Origin: Lachnospiraceae bacterium | GTDB taxonomy: Bacteria > Bacillota > Clostridia > Lachnospirales > Lachnospiraceae | Direction of reading: 5' to 3' | Assembly: GCA_015057635.1 (NCBI GenBank) | Contig: SVEB01000045.1 | Coordinates: 1-38,072 of the forward strand | DNA length: 38,072 bases | Part shown: positions 7,841 to 15,940 of the stretch, piece after piece | Layout: every line of letters begins with the position of its first letter | How positions within the stretch are numbered: position 1 is the stretch's first letter | Notes under the pieces: model-generated | Told to the model about the DNA's origin: nothing | The model's database searches: none | What the model saw: only the letters and a program-made list of their open reading frames with translations | Position numbers and translations under genes: made by a program

Positions 7841-9262
7841 ATGAAAAAGAAAGTTATTGGCTTGATGGTTTGTATGGCACTAGTTGTTTCATTATTACCG
7901 GGATGCAGCAAAGATAATACGAAAGATACGAGTTCAGATGCGGCGAAGGAAGAGACCTCAGGTGGGGAATCGGGAACGGATGAGAGCGCAGAGGTACAGC
8001 CGGAAGCAGTGACAACAGTAGGTGACCCGAAGGGAACACATATGGAGATATGGTCGTTCGTTGAATTGCACAATACATATTACGGTAAAATGGTAGAAAA
8101 GTGGAATGAGAAGAATCCGGATCGTACGATTGAAGCAACCTTTACGACATATCCTTATGGAGATATGCATAATAAGTTAATCATGTCCTTACAGACCGGA
8201 GAAGGTGCACCGGATATCTGTGATGTAGAGGTTGGACAGTTCCCGAATGTGGTAGCAGGCGTGGATACCTGGCTTTATCCGTTGGATGATGCGGCACAAC
8301 CATATATGGATACAATGGTTCCAGCACGTATGGAGACTTATATGGGATCCGATGGTCATTATTATGGTGCTCCGTTCCATGTAGGTGCTACCGTTATGTA
8401 TTATAATATGGCAGCTCTTGAAGAGGCTGGAATCACACAGGCAGATGTGGATGCAGTTGTGACATGGGATGATTATACTGCACTTGGTGAGCGATATATC
8501 GCAGCAGTCAATCAGGAAGGCAAATACTTCACTTCTGTTGATACAGGCGGAACCGACTGGTTATGGCTGGCTATGGCAGAGTATGGAGAGGACTGGACAG
8601 GCGGCTTTGATGGAAAAGCAAACATCGAACTGGATTCTGTTAAGAATATGTTGAATATGCAGGTTGGCTGGTTACAGTCCGGTGTAGCGGAAGTTTCACC
8701 AGATGGACATGTTGACCTGGAGGCAGGTTTTCAGAATATCTTAGACCACAATATCGTATCTTTCCCAAAGGCTATGTGGTATATGAGCCGTTTCATCAAC
8801 TATATGCCGGAAGAGAAAGGCAACTGGTACATCGCTCCATGTCCTGTATTTGAAGCAGGTCAGCCAGACTCCGTTGGTATAGGCGGAACCGGTACTGTTG
8901 TAACCCAGCAGGCAGCAGATAAAGAATTAGCAGCAGATTTCTTATGCTATGCTAAGATGTCCATGGAAGGTGAGCAGATGAACTGGGAGATGCTTGGATT
9001 CGATGTGTGCAACACTGCAATGTGGACGGATGAAAGCATCATTCATGATGATGCGAATCAGTACAACAGTTTCTTTAGAAATTATCCATATGATGTGTTG
9101 AATAAGATTAAAGATAATATTGGTAAGATCAGTGTTGTAAAGATCAGCCCAACCATCAATGAGGAAATCTGCAATGTGACACTGAATGCAATCCTTGAGG
9201 ATGGCACCGCGGTTGACGATGCATTAAAGTCATCACAGGAAGTCATCGACTTAGAACAATAG
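7841..9262 (+). CDS. Extracellular sugar-binding lipoprotein of an ABC importer (family 1 solute-binding)
   Basis: The signal peptide MKKKVIGLMVCMALVVSLLPGC ends in lipobox LPGC (Cys22) and is followed by a Ser/Asp/Glu/Thr-rich flexible linker to about residue 65. The folded part has the family 1 pattern: EIWSFVELHNTYYGKMVEKWNEKNP, then MSLQTGEGAPDICDVEVGQF, GAPFHVGATVMYYNM, and late WNEMLGFDV-like and NEEICNVTLNAI segments. At 473 residues the length is normal. It should capture an oligosaccharide at the cell surface and hand it to the two permeases at 9405-11178. AAGGGGGAAG precedes the ATG. The sugar cannot be told, and no glycosidase or regulator is adjacent to help. Confidence 0.9.
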   Translation: MKKKVIGLMVCMALVVSLLPGCSKDNTKDTSSDAAKEETSGGESGTDESAEVQPEAVTTVGDPKGTHMEIWSFVELHNTYYGKMVEKWNEKNPDRTIEATFTTYPYGDMHNKLIMSLQTGEGAPDICDVEVGQFPNVVAGVDTWLYPLDDAAQPYMDTMVPARMETYMGSDGHYYGAPFHVGATVMYYNMAALEEAGITQADVDAVVTWDDYTALGERYIAAVNQEGKYFTSVDTGGTDWLWLAMAEYGEDWTGGFDGKANIELDSVKNMLNMQVGWLQSGVAEVSPDGHVDLEAGFQNILDHNIVSFPKAMWYMSRFINYMPEEKGNWYIAPCPVFEAGQPDSVGIGGTGTVVTQQAADKELAADFLCYAKMSMEGEQMNWEMLGFDVCNTAMWTDESIIHDDANQYNSFFRNYPYDVLNKIKDNIGKISVVKISPTINEEICNVTLNAILEDGTAVDDALKSSQEVIDLEQ

Positions 9263-9299
9263 CATGTATTACAGGTAGGCAGCGATAAGTAGGAAAAGG

Positions 9300-9374
9300 G
9301 GCTGTCACGCTAGAAGACGGTGGCACCGATAAGCGGTATTTTGTTCGGTGCCGTCTTCGTCCGGCGTGATAGCC
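9300..9374 (+). other. Intercistronic two-part stem-loop after the binding-protein gene
   Basis: An outer stem (GGCTGTCACGC at 9300-9310 with GCGTGATAGCC at 9364-9374, one G-U pair) carries an inner stem (GAAGACGG at 9313-9320 with CCGTCTTC at 9351-9358, continued by CACCG with CGGTG). No T-run follows. Hairpins here commonly protect the upstream mRNA from 3' decay, so more binding protein is made than permease. Confidence 0.7.
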
Positions 9375-9404
9375 TCGTTTTGAATAATCAAAGGAGAGAG
9401 AACG

Positions 9405-10301
9405 ATGAAATTTAAGAAAATATTCTACTCGCAGAAGGCAGCCCCTTATGTGTTTGTATTGCCATTTTTATTAAGTTTTATTTTCTTTTGGATCTACCCA
9501 TTGTTTAGCACGGTTACGATGAGTTTTCAGGATATTACGGCAACCGGTAAGGAGTTCATCGGGTTCAAGAATTATACGAAGTTGTTAAATGACAAGGTAT
9601 TCCATACCGCAATGCTTAACAGTTTTGAATATATGATATTGTCTATAGCGCTGTTAATTCCGTTCCCAATGCTTTATGCAGTCTTGATGGATGGCAATCT
9701 TGTAAAGGCGAAAGGCCTTTGGAAAGCACTTTTATATCTGCCGGCACTGACGTCCGTTGTTATTTCCGGTACGTTATTCCGTCTGATGTTTTCTGAATAT
9801 TCTACCGGTCAGATGAATGTAATCATGCATGCACTCGGATTTGGCTCTCAAAAATGGCTTAAGGTGAAAGCAACTGGTTTAGGCGCTTTACTTACACTTT
9901 GCTGTTGGAGATGGACCGGTGTTAATATGCTTTATTTTCTGTCCGGATTAAAGTCGATCGATAAAAATCTGTATGAGGCGGCAGAAATTGATGGCGCTTC
10001 TGCCGTTCAGAAGTTTCGATATATTACAATCCCTCTGTTAAAGCCAACCACGATTTATGTATTTACGATCAGTATTTATGCAGGTCTTGCTATGTTCTTA
10101 GAATCCTTTATGTTATGGGCTGGCAATGCTTCTCCAAACAATATAGGGCTTACCATTGTGGGATATCTGTACCGTCGTGGTATTGAGAAGAATCAGATGG
10201 GATACGCATCTGCAGTCGGCCTTGTACTATTGATTCTTGCACTGATTATCAATATGGTTCAGCTTGTCTTAAACGGAAGCTTTAAGAAGGAGGAAAGATA
10301 G
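9405..10301 (+). CDS. Sugar ABC transporter permease, MalF/UgpA type
   Basis: A 298-residue inner-membrane permease with about six helices. The cytoplasmic EAA loop reads YEAAEIDGASAVQKFRYITIPLLKP (residues about 190-215), which docks on the ATPase. This places it in the CUT1 group of oligosaccharide importers. It starts with AAGGAGAG about 9 nt upstream and ends one base before the next permease gene. It forms the channel with the 10303-11178 product. No ATPase gene is in the operon, so a shared MsmX/MsmK-like ATPase encoded elsewhere is expected. Confidence 0.9.
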   Translation: MKFKKIFYSQKAAPYVFVLPFLLSFIFFWIYPLFSTVTMSFQDITATGKEFIGFKNYTKLLNDKVFHTAMLNSFEYMILSIALLIPFPMLYAVLMDGNLVKAKGLWKALLYLPALTSVVISGTLFRLMFSEYSTGQMNVIMHALGFGSQKWLKVKATGLGALLTLCCWRWTGVNMLYFLSGLKSIDKNLYEAAEIDGASAVQKFRYITIPLLKPTTIYVFTISIYAGLAMFLESFMLWAGNASPNNIGLTIVGYLYRRGIEKNQMGYASAVGLVLLILALIINMVQLVLNGSFKKEER

Positions 10302-10302
10302 G

Positions 10303-11178
10303 ATGGAAAAAGATGCTTCTATTAAGGGAGGCATGACAAGAAAGAGAAAAATCGCCTCCTTTTTTGCTACACTACTATTCCTTATATTGGGATTGATCGT
10401 AGTATTTCCGGTGTTCGCCGGCCTTCTAGCTTCCTTTAGGCCAGGTACCGAGTTAATTCGTAAAGGTTTAAGCATTAATTTGGATGTATCGACTATGACG
10501 TTAGCCAACTATAAGTATCTGTTTAGCGGGAATGTGGATTCCGTAAAGTATTTTACCTGGTTTAAGAACAGTATGGTGCTTACCCTTGTGACGGTTGTAT
10601 TAACGTTGATCATCTGCTATTTTATCGCATATGGACTTACGATGTATCAGTTTAAGCTGCGTAATTTCCTTTTTTTCTTAGTAATCGCAACAATGATGGT
10701 TCCATTTGAAATCCTGATGCTGCCACTATACCAGGAGATGATCAATCTAAAGCTAATCGATTCTGCAGCAGGCGTGATTCTTCCCGCAGTCTGTGGTGCT
10801 TCCACTATCTTTTTCTTCAGGCAGTATCTGACGACAGTACCAAAGGATCTTTTGGATGCAGGCCGTATCGATGGCTGTACGGAATATGGAATTGCAGTCC
10901 GTATCATGCTCCCAATCACAAAGCCCGCATTTGCGGCAATGGCAATCTTATGTGCGATGGGATCCTGGAACAATATGCTCTGGCCAATGCTTGTATTTAG
11001 AAGCGCTAAGAAGTTCACTCTTCCAATCGGTCTTAATACTCTGTTGACACCATACGGAAATAACTACGATGTGCTGATTGCAGGATCTATGTTCGGTATC
11101 ATCCCCATCTTTATTATCTTTTTATGCTTCCAGCAGTATTTTATCGATGGAATGACAGCTGGGGCTGTAAAAGGATGA
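10303..11178 (+). CDS. Sugar ABC transporter permease, MalG/UgpE type
   Basis: A 291-residue second permease with about six helices. Its EAA-type loop is LDAGRIDGCTEYGIAVRIMLPITKP, with Asp-Ala-Gly in place of Glu-Ala-Ala but the usual G and hydrophobic positions. The C-terminus IDGMTAGAVKG is the classic end of MalG-like subunits. The start codon lies one base after the stop of the MalF-type gene, with AAGAAGGAGG before it, so the two are translationally coupled. It completes the importer with the binding protein at 7841. A terminator follows at 11218. Confidence 0.9.
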   Translation: MEKDASIKGGMTRKRKIASFFATLLFLILGLIVVFPVFAGLLASFRPGTELIRKGLSINLDVSTMTLANYKYLFSGNVDSVKYFTWFKNSMVLTLVTVVLTLIICYFIAYGLTMYQFKLRNFLFFLVIATMMVPFEILMLPLYQEMINLKLIDSAAGVILPAVCGASTIFFFRQYLTTVPKDLLDAGRIDGCTEYGIAVRIMLPITKPAFAAMAILCAMGSWNNMLWPMLVFRSAKKFTLPIGLNTLLTPYGNNYDVLIAGSMFGIIPIFIIFLCFQQYFIDGMTAGAVKG

Positions 11179-11217
11179 GCGCATAATGGATCATTAAATA
11201 ACAGATAACGAATTAAG

Positions 11218-11257
11218 AATAAGTTCTCATGGTAAAAACGATGAGGGCTTATTTTTT
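11218..11257 (+). terminator. Terminator of the first sugar ABC operon
   Basis: A 13-bp stem (11218-11230 with 11241-11253, two G-U pairs) with a 10-nt loop runs into a T-rich tail to about 11257. A second, weaker hairpin with a 2-nt bulge (11294-11307 with 11313-11324) follows in the same gap. Confidence 0.85.
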
Positions 11258-11386
11258 GTATAAAAGCAGCCTCCATTCTATGCGGTTATGCTAGAAAATA
11301 GGAACGGCTATTCCGTTTATTTTCTGCACGCCTCTTAAAAAAATCCTTATAAAAATTACAATGGATTTAGGATGATGGAAAAGGGA

Positions 11387-11414
11387 TTGCTTTTTACTGG
11401 GACTTTATTATACT
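11387..11414 (+). promoter_or_regulatory. Possible promoter of the MmcQ/YjbR-like gene
   Basis: TTGCTT (11387-11392) and TATACT (11409-11414) with a 16-bp spacer, about 100 bp before the start codon. The rest of 11258-11521 is A/T-rich and holds nothing else I recognise. Confidence 0.45.
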
Positions 11415-11521
11415 AAAGGAAACATGAATTATTCATTCTCTGACTAATTTTGGTTTTGATTATACTTTGTCCGATAGAAGCAGGATTCTTACGTGGACAT
11501 GACGGAAAGGAAGAAAAATAA

Positions 11522-11872
11522 ATGAAAGAGCGTGAAGAGGCAATTGCATATTGTAGCAAGTTAGAAGGAGCCTATGAGGACTATCCGTTTCATGATTCAA
11601 ACTGGACGGTGATGCGGCATCAAAGCAATAAAAAGATGTTTGCCTGCATTTTTGAGAGGGAAGGGCATATCTGGATTAATGTGAAATGCGACCCTGAATG
11701 GAGAGATTTCTGGCGAAACGCATTTAGCGGGGTGATACCGGCTTATCATTTGAATAAGACACACTGGAATTCGATTATTTTAGACGGAACAGTGCCCGAA
11801 AAGAATATTAAACAAATGATCGAGGAAAGCTACCAGCTCACCCTCCCAAAGAAAAAGAGGGCACAATCGTGA
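11522..11872 (+). CDS. MmcQ/YjbR family protein
   Basis: A 116-residue single-domain protein with the MmcQ/YjbR (CyaY-like fold) pattern: an N-terminal helix EAIAYCSKLEGAYEDYPF, a strand pair KKMFACIFEREGHIWINVKCDP, and GVIPAYHLNKTHWNSIILDG, the highly conserved end. The family is described as DNA-binding-like, but its cellular role is poorly known. AAGGAAGAAAAATA before the ATG provides a ribosome site. It stands alone, and a large foldback element begins 22 bases after its stop. Confidence 0.88.
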   Translation: MKEREEAIAYCSKLEGAYEDYPFHDSNWTVMRHQSNKKMFACIFEREGHIWINVKCDPEWRDFWRNAFSGVIPAYHLNKTHWNSIILDGTVPEKNIKQMIEESYQLTLPKKKRAQS

Positions 11873-11893
11873 GTGTTCGCCATAGATAGGGAG

Positions 11894-12130
11894 GAGGTCG
11901 CAGGAAGCCCTGCCGGCACTGCGCGTTCATAGGTTCGGCTGTTCGGACGCAGGGTGCACAAAAAGAGGAGGAATCTTCGCCTATCAGACAGGAAAGCACT
12001 GTCTGCTATGCAAAGATTCCTCCTCTTTTTGTGCACCCTGAGCCGGACATCCGAACCTATGAACGCGCAGCGCCGGCAGGGCTTCCTGCGACCTCACGAT
12101 GCGTTTCAAAAGGCGAAACGCATCGTGAGG
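11894..12130. repeat. Long foldback element A plus companion hairpin
   Basis: Left arm 11894-11991 and right arm 11999-12095 are near-perfect inverted repeats of about 98 bases around a 7-base loop. The inner part (AAAAAGAGGAGG with CCTCCTCTTTTT) looks like a bidirectional terminator, and the apex is CTATCAGACAGGAAA. Overlapping the right end by four bases is a second, perfect 16-bp hairpin (12092-12107 with 12115-12130) with core ATGCGTTTC and GAAACGCAT and a 7-base loop. The same two-part layout recurs at 36469-36830. Readable frames inside are by-products of the palindrome. From 12131 to 12396 the sequence is purine-rich and holds no supported gene. Confidence 0.92.
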
Positions 12131-12396
12131 GGCGTACAGAGGTGAAGGGAGTTATTCGATGGGGGCAGACGGGCGAGTAACACATTGAAGGCAAGCAAAA
12201 TATTGAGGGCAATGGGAGGAGGGCGGAGGATGGAGAAAAGAAAGGAAGAAAAAGGGGTTGAGCTGGGGGAGAAAAAGGAATATTATTATAGGGAATGTAA
12301 TTGTATGGGAAAAGACGGCATTGATTTTGGAGCGGATTTCTTTTTCCTTAGACTGATATTTTGGTAATGATAGATTCAATGAATAGACGAGGAAAG

Positions 12397-12951
12397 ATGG
12401 TGAGAGAAATGATGGAGATGACGGTGGATTTGATGGATTATGAGCCGGATGCGATTTGTCGTAAGCGGACGGCGGCACGTGGAATTATTAGGGATGGAGA
12501 GCGTTTTCTTCTTATTTTTAGCAAGCATGGAGATTATAAGTTTCCGGGCGGCGGAAGAGAGGATGGCGAGACGCTTGAGGAGAATCTGATCCGGGAGGTA
12601 CAGGAGGAGACGGGATATTTAGTGATCCCTGAGTCTATTAAGCCATATGGAATGGTGCTGGAGAAAAGAAAGGGGCAGGAAGCACATCGGATGTTAGAGA
12701 TGGATTCTCATTATTTTTTCTGTGAGGTGGAGGAGACGGCTGGAAAAAGGAATCTGGATGAGTATGAGGAAGAGTATGATTATCAGATTGTCTGGATGAC
12801 CCTAGAAGAAGCAATTAAAAGGAATAAAGAGGTTGTGAATTTGAATCCTTGCCCTTGGGTGATACGTGAGACTCGGGTGATGGAGGCTTTGGAAAAGGAA
12901 AAGGAAAAGGAAAAGGAAAAGGAAAAGGAACGGGAAAAGCGGGAAGTATAA
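12397..12951 (+). CDS. Nudix hydrolase
   Basis: The protein has a complete Nudix box: Gly52, then five residues to Glu58, seven more to Arg66, and REVQEETG (66-73), which binds the metal and cleaves nucleoside diphosphates linked to another group. RGIIRDGERFLLIFS and KFPGGG before it are typical. The substrate is unknown. The start is uncertain: ATG 12397 follows GAGGAAAG closely, and ATGs at 12409 and 12412 or upstream codons are possible. The last 20 residues are a Glu-Lys repeat encoded by six GGAAAA units (12891-12926), outside the folded domain. The phosphotransferase gene follows after 29 bases, so the two probably form an operon. Confidence 0.85.
   Translation: MVREMMEMTVDLMDYEPDAICRKRTAARGIIRDGERFLLIFSKHGDYKFPGGGREDGETLEENLIREVQEETGYLVIPESIKPYGMVLEKRKGQEAHRMLEMDSHYFFCEVEETAGKRNLDEYEEEYDYQIVWMTLEEAIKRNKEVVNLNPCPWVIRETRVMEALEKEKEKEKEKEKEREKREV
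12891..12926 (+). repeat. Hexanucleotide tandem repeat (GGAAAA)6
   Basis: Six perfect GGAAAA units, followed by a partial GGAA, lie in frame inside the 3' end of the Nudix gene and encode repeating Glu-Lys. Gain or loss of units keeps the frame, so only tail length would vary between strains. Confidence 0.95.
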
Positions 12952-12980
12952 GAAAGAAATACGAAGGGGGGAAAAGAAAA

Positions 12981-13883
12981 TTGCAGGATATATTTTTCGA
13001 TATTCCAGGAAGGGATTCCTGGGAGCAGGTCAGAAAAGTTTCAAAGGGATGGTCAAGTGATGAGAAGTATGAGATTCGGACGAAGCAAGGAGAGCATCTT
13101 TTGTTACGAGTTTCAGATGTGAGGAACTTAGAAGAAAAGAAGAAGGAGTTTCAAATGATTCAGAAGTTTAACAGCCTGGATGTGAGAATGTCACAGGCTG
13201 TTTCTTTTGGAACATGTAAGGAAGGAAAATGTGTGTATATGCTTCTTAGCTGGGTCGAGGGAGATGATTTAGAAGATGTGCTCCCGTTTCTTTCGAAAGA
13301 AGCACAGTATGAGCTTGGCTGGAAGGCGGGAAAGATTTTAAAGAAGATACATAGCATTCCACTGGAGCAGGAGGATATTCCAAAGGAAACGAAAATTCCG
13401 AAAAAGAAACGTCAGCTTGCCAGTTATCTGGAATCGGATGTGAGGATTCCAGGGGATGAGGCAGCTGTTCGGTTCCTGGAAGCACATATGGACGAGATCT
13501 GGAGCGTACCGCCGGTTTATCTGCATGGGGATTTTCATCCGGGAAACTTAGTGATTGGAAAGGATGGACAAATCGGTGTGATTGATTTTAATCGCTGGGA
13601 AGTGGGTGATCCTTATGAGGAATTTTATAAGCTGCAAAGCTTCGGGAAGGAATTGAGCATCCCTTATTGCATTGGAGAGATTGAAGCTTATTTTGACCAT
13701 GAGATTCCTAAATCCTTTTTTTCAATACTGGCAGTCTATGTCGCACATGCGTCTCTCTACTCGATTAAATGGGCTGAGAAGTTCGGAGAAGAGGATGTGG
13801 CAGGCATGGTGAAGCGGTGTCGGGCTGCATTTGAGGATTATGATGATTTCACTCGAATGATACCAAAATGGTATCAGTACTAA
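12981..13883 (+). CDS. Aminoglycoside phosphotransferase-family kinase
   Basis: A 300-residue APH-fold kinase. The catalytic loop is YLHGDFHPGN, with His182, Asp184 and Asn189; the Mg-binding Asp202 lies in GVIDFNRWEVGDP. An N-terminal KGWSSDEKYEIR glycine-type loop and a LLLRVSD Lys/Arg region precede it. The start is TTG 12981, placed by the strong AAGGGGGGAAAAG upstream. It differs clearly from the APH-family gene at 4955, so it is not a recent duplicate. Being 29 bases behind a Nudix gene suggests joint expression, perhaps modifying or detoxifying a small metabolite. Substrate unknown; antibiotic resistance is possible but not shown. Confidence 0.85.
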   Translation: MQDIFFDIPGRDSWEQVRKVSKGWSSDEKYEIRTKQGEHLLLRVSDVRNLEEKKKEFQMIQKFNSLDVRMSQAVSFGTCKEGKCVYMLLSWVEGDDLEDVLPFLSKEAQYELGWKAGKILKKIHSIPLEQEDIPKETKIPKKKRQLASYLESDVRIPGDEAAVRFLEAHMDEIWSVPPVYLHGDFHPGNLVIGKDGQIGVIDFNRWEVGDPYEEFYKLQSFGKELSIPYCIGEIEAYFDHEIPKSFFSILAVYVAHASLYSIKWAEKFGEEDVAGMVKRCRAAFEDYDDFTRMIPKWYQY

Positions 13884-14051
13884 TAAGAGAATATAAATTA
13901 AGTCAGTATTAGTAAAAATATAATTAGATAAATGAAAAGATTAGAAAAAATAGAAAAGTAGAATATTATGGATGAATTAACAGATAATTCATATTAATAG
14001 AGTTTATAAATAGTTAGTAATAATTGATATAAGTAAGATGGCAGAATATCC

Positions 14052-14080
14052 TTGAAATTCATACTATTTCTCCGTATAAT
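14052..14080 (+). promoter_or_regulatory. Promoter of the 5'-nucleotidase-type gene
   Basis: TTGAAA (14052-14057), a 17-bp spacer and a perfect -10 TATAAT (14075-14080), about 50 bp before the ATG. The rest of 13884-14051 is A/T-rich without other features. Confidence 0.8.
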
Positions 14081-14130
14081 TTGATAGGGCAAGCAGACAG
14101 CTTGTAAAAGGTCCATTAAAGGAGATTGGT

Positions 14131-15696
14131 ATGAAGTATTTTGGAAAACTCAAGAAATGCGTAAGCATGCTGGTAGTATTTACAGTCATGTTTGCATTTG
14201 TAGCATGTGGGAAGAAAACGGAAGATGTTGTAAAAAGATATGATACTACGATTCACATTGTATCATTTTCTGACTTCCATGGTGCGGTAGATAACGCAAC
14301 GAGCAGCAAGAATCCTGGTATGGATAAATTCGCTTCGGTAATTAAAGATTATACAAGCAATGCGTCTGATGAGAATGGGTATATTGTAGTATCTGGTGGA
14401 GATAACTATCAGGGAACTGCAATGGCAAACTTAACATTTGGTAAAGTAATTAACGAAATGTTTGAAGAAATAGGGGTTACATACTCTGCGATTGGTAATC
14501 ATGAGTATGACTGGGGCTCTGATTATTTCAAGACTTGGGAAAATCAAGGCAATTTTAATTTCCTTGCAGCTAACATTGTGGATAAAGAGACTGGAAAACT
14601 GGTAGAATATGCACAGCCTTATGGTATTGTTGAAATCAACGGAAGAAAGATCGGTTTTATCGGTATTGCGACTCCGGAGACAGCATCTAAGACATTGGTA
14701 GCAAATGTGGAACATCTTGAATTCTTAGATCCGGTTAGCATTGTAAACAAATATGCAAAACAGTTAAGGATACAGGAAAATGTAGATGCGGTAATCGTTC
14801 TTTCTCATTTAGGAAGTGCTCAGGACGAATCCGGTGTGATTACGGGTGAAGCAGCGGATCTTGCGAATGCAGCTGTTGGTGTGGATGCAATCCTTACCGG
14901 TCATACACATAATTATGCAGAAGGCACTGTAAATGGCATTCCGATACTTGGAACACCAAATAACGGTAGAGCAGTTGGCCATTTAACTTTAACCTTTACA
15001 GGGGATGAGTTAGAAGTGACATATGAATTAAATGATTTAGTAGATAAAGTTGATGAGTTGGAAAGTGATGAAGCAACAAAAGCAATTTATGATAAATATC
15101 AGGAAGAATTAAGCCCAATGCTAGATGAAGTTATTACAGAACTGCCAATGGACTTAGAACACGATAGAAACAGTGGCGATGTAGTGACTGATCTTGGTCA
15201 GTATACCTCCAAATTATTAACAGAAATCACAGGATGTCAGATTGTATTAAATAATGGCGGCGGTATCAGAAGCTCCTTAGAAGCAGGTGATTTAACAGTT
15301 GGTGATATGTACACCGTATTCCCATTTGATAACACAATTGTTACAATGGAAATCACAGGTGCGGATTTAAAAGCGAACTTAGAACATGGCTTAAATCCGG
15401 ATAATGGTGTTGGCTATGTTCAGTATTACGGTGTGAATGTAGTGATGGATATGTCAAGAGAAGCAGGCGACCGTATTGTTTCCCTTACTTTAACAGATGG
15501 TACCAAAGTGGAAATGGATCAGTACTATACGTTAGCAACAAACGAATTTATGGCATCTAACGGCGATGGTTTTGATTTCTCTAACGCAATCAATATGTCA
15601 GATGAAGGTATCGTAATGAGAGATGTGATGATTGATGCATTAAAGAAGATTGATCGTATTGAGTTCATAAAAGAAGCAAGCTACGTAGAGCAGTAA
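14131..15696 (+). CDS. 5'-nucleotidase/2',3'-cyclic phosphodiesterase-type metallophosphatase lipoprotein
   Basis: A secreted 521-residue lipoprotein (signal peptide, Cys26 in FVAC). The calcineurin-like domain has all its metal motifs: SDFHG (Asp48, His50), GGDNYQG (Asp91), GNHEYDWG (Asn123, His124), LSHLG (about 224-228) and TGHTHNY (His258, His260). The C-terminal 5'-nucleotidase domain shows NNGGGIRSS (376-382) with the substrate-binding Arg, TVFPFDN and NEFMASNGDGF. The family removes phosphate from nucleotides and related compounds outside the cell for salvage. The exact substrate is unknown. AAAGGAGATT precedes the ATG; the gene has its own promoter and terminator. Confidence 0.93.
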   Translation: MKYFGKLKKCVSMLVVFTVMFAFVACGKKTEDVVKRYDTTIHIVSFSDFHGAVDNATSSKNPGMDKFASVIKDYTSNASDENGYIVVSGGDNYQGTAMANLTFGKVINEMFEEIGVTYSAIGNHEYDWGSDYFKTWENQGNFNFLAANIVDKETGKLVEYAQPYGIVEINGRKIGFIGIATPETASKTLVANVEHLEFLDPVSIVNKYAKQLRIQENVDAVIVLSHLGSAQDESGVITGEAADLANAAVGVDAILTGHTHNYAEGTVNGIPILGTPNNGRAVGHLTLTFTGDELEVTYELNDLVDKVDELESDEATKAIYDKYQEELSPMLDEVITELPMDLEHDRNSGDVVTDLGQYTSKLLTEITGCQIVLNNGGGIRSSLEAGDLTVGDMYTVFPFDNTIVTMEITGADLKANLEHGLNPDNGVGYVQYYGVNVVMDMSREAGDRIVSLTLTDGTKVEMDQYYTLATNEFMASNGDGFDFSNAINMSDEGIVMRDVMIDALKKIDRIEFIKEASYVEQ

Positions 15697-15721
15697 GTTT
15701 TACGAAAAAGCAGTTTTAAGA

Positions 15722-15759
15722 GGAGCTGTCACAGTAAGAAAGTGTGACAGCTCCTTTTT
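15722..15759 (+). terminator. Terminator of the 5'-nucleotidase-type gene
   Basis: A perfect 12-bp stem (GGAGCTGTCACA at 15722-15733, TGTGACAGCTCC at 15743-15754) with a 9-nt loop is followed by TTTTTA. Confidence 0.92.
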
Positions 15760-15940
15760 ATATTTGAAAGAGTTGCCGACTGCCGATGTGGATTTTTGCA
15801 GGCGAGAGCATAAAGCTACTCAAGATATTGATTTTTCGGATATTGACTTGGATGCGGAAGAAGATGGTAACGAATGATAAGGCTATAAATAGTAATACAT
15901 AAGGAAATAATAACACTTACGGAAGGCAGGTGTTATTTGC

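Noticed and set aside
11894..12130. Insertion sequence, integron attC site or retron msr/msd
   Set aside because: No transposase, integrase or reverse transcriptase is in the window, arm length and apex do not match attC, and no target-site duplication was found.
11830..12145. Two opposite reading frames of about 65 codons across foldback A (FLSDRRRFLLFL-type peptides)
   Set aside because: They mirror each other because the DNA is palindromic; there is no ribosome site or protein-like pattern.
12185..12367. 60-codon frame upstream of the Nudix gene
   Set aside because: Purine-run composition, no domain, overlaps the region where the Nudix start is expected.
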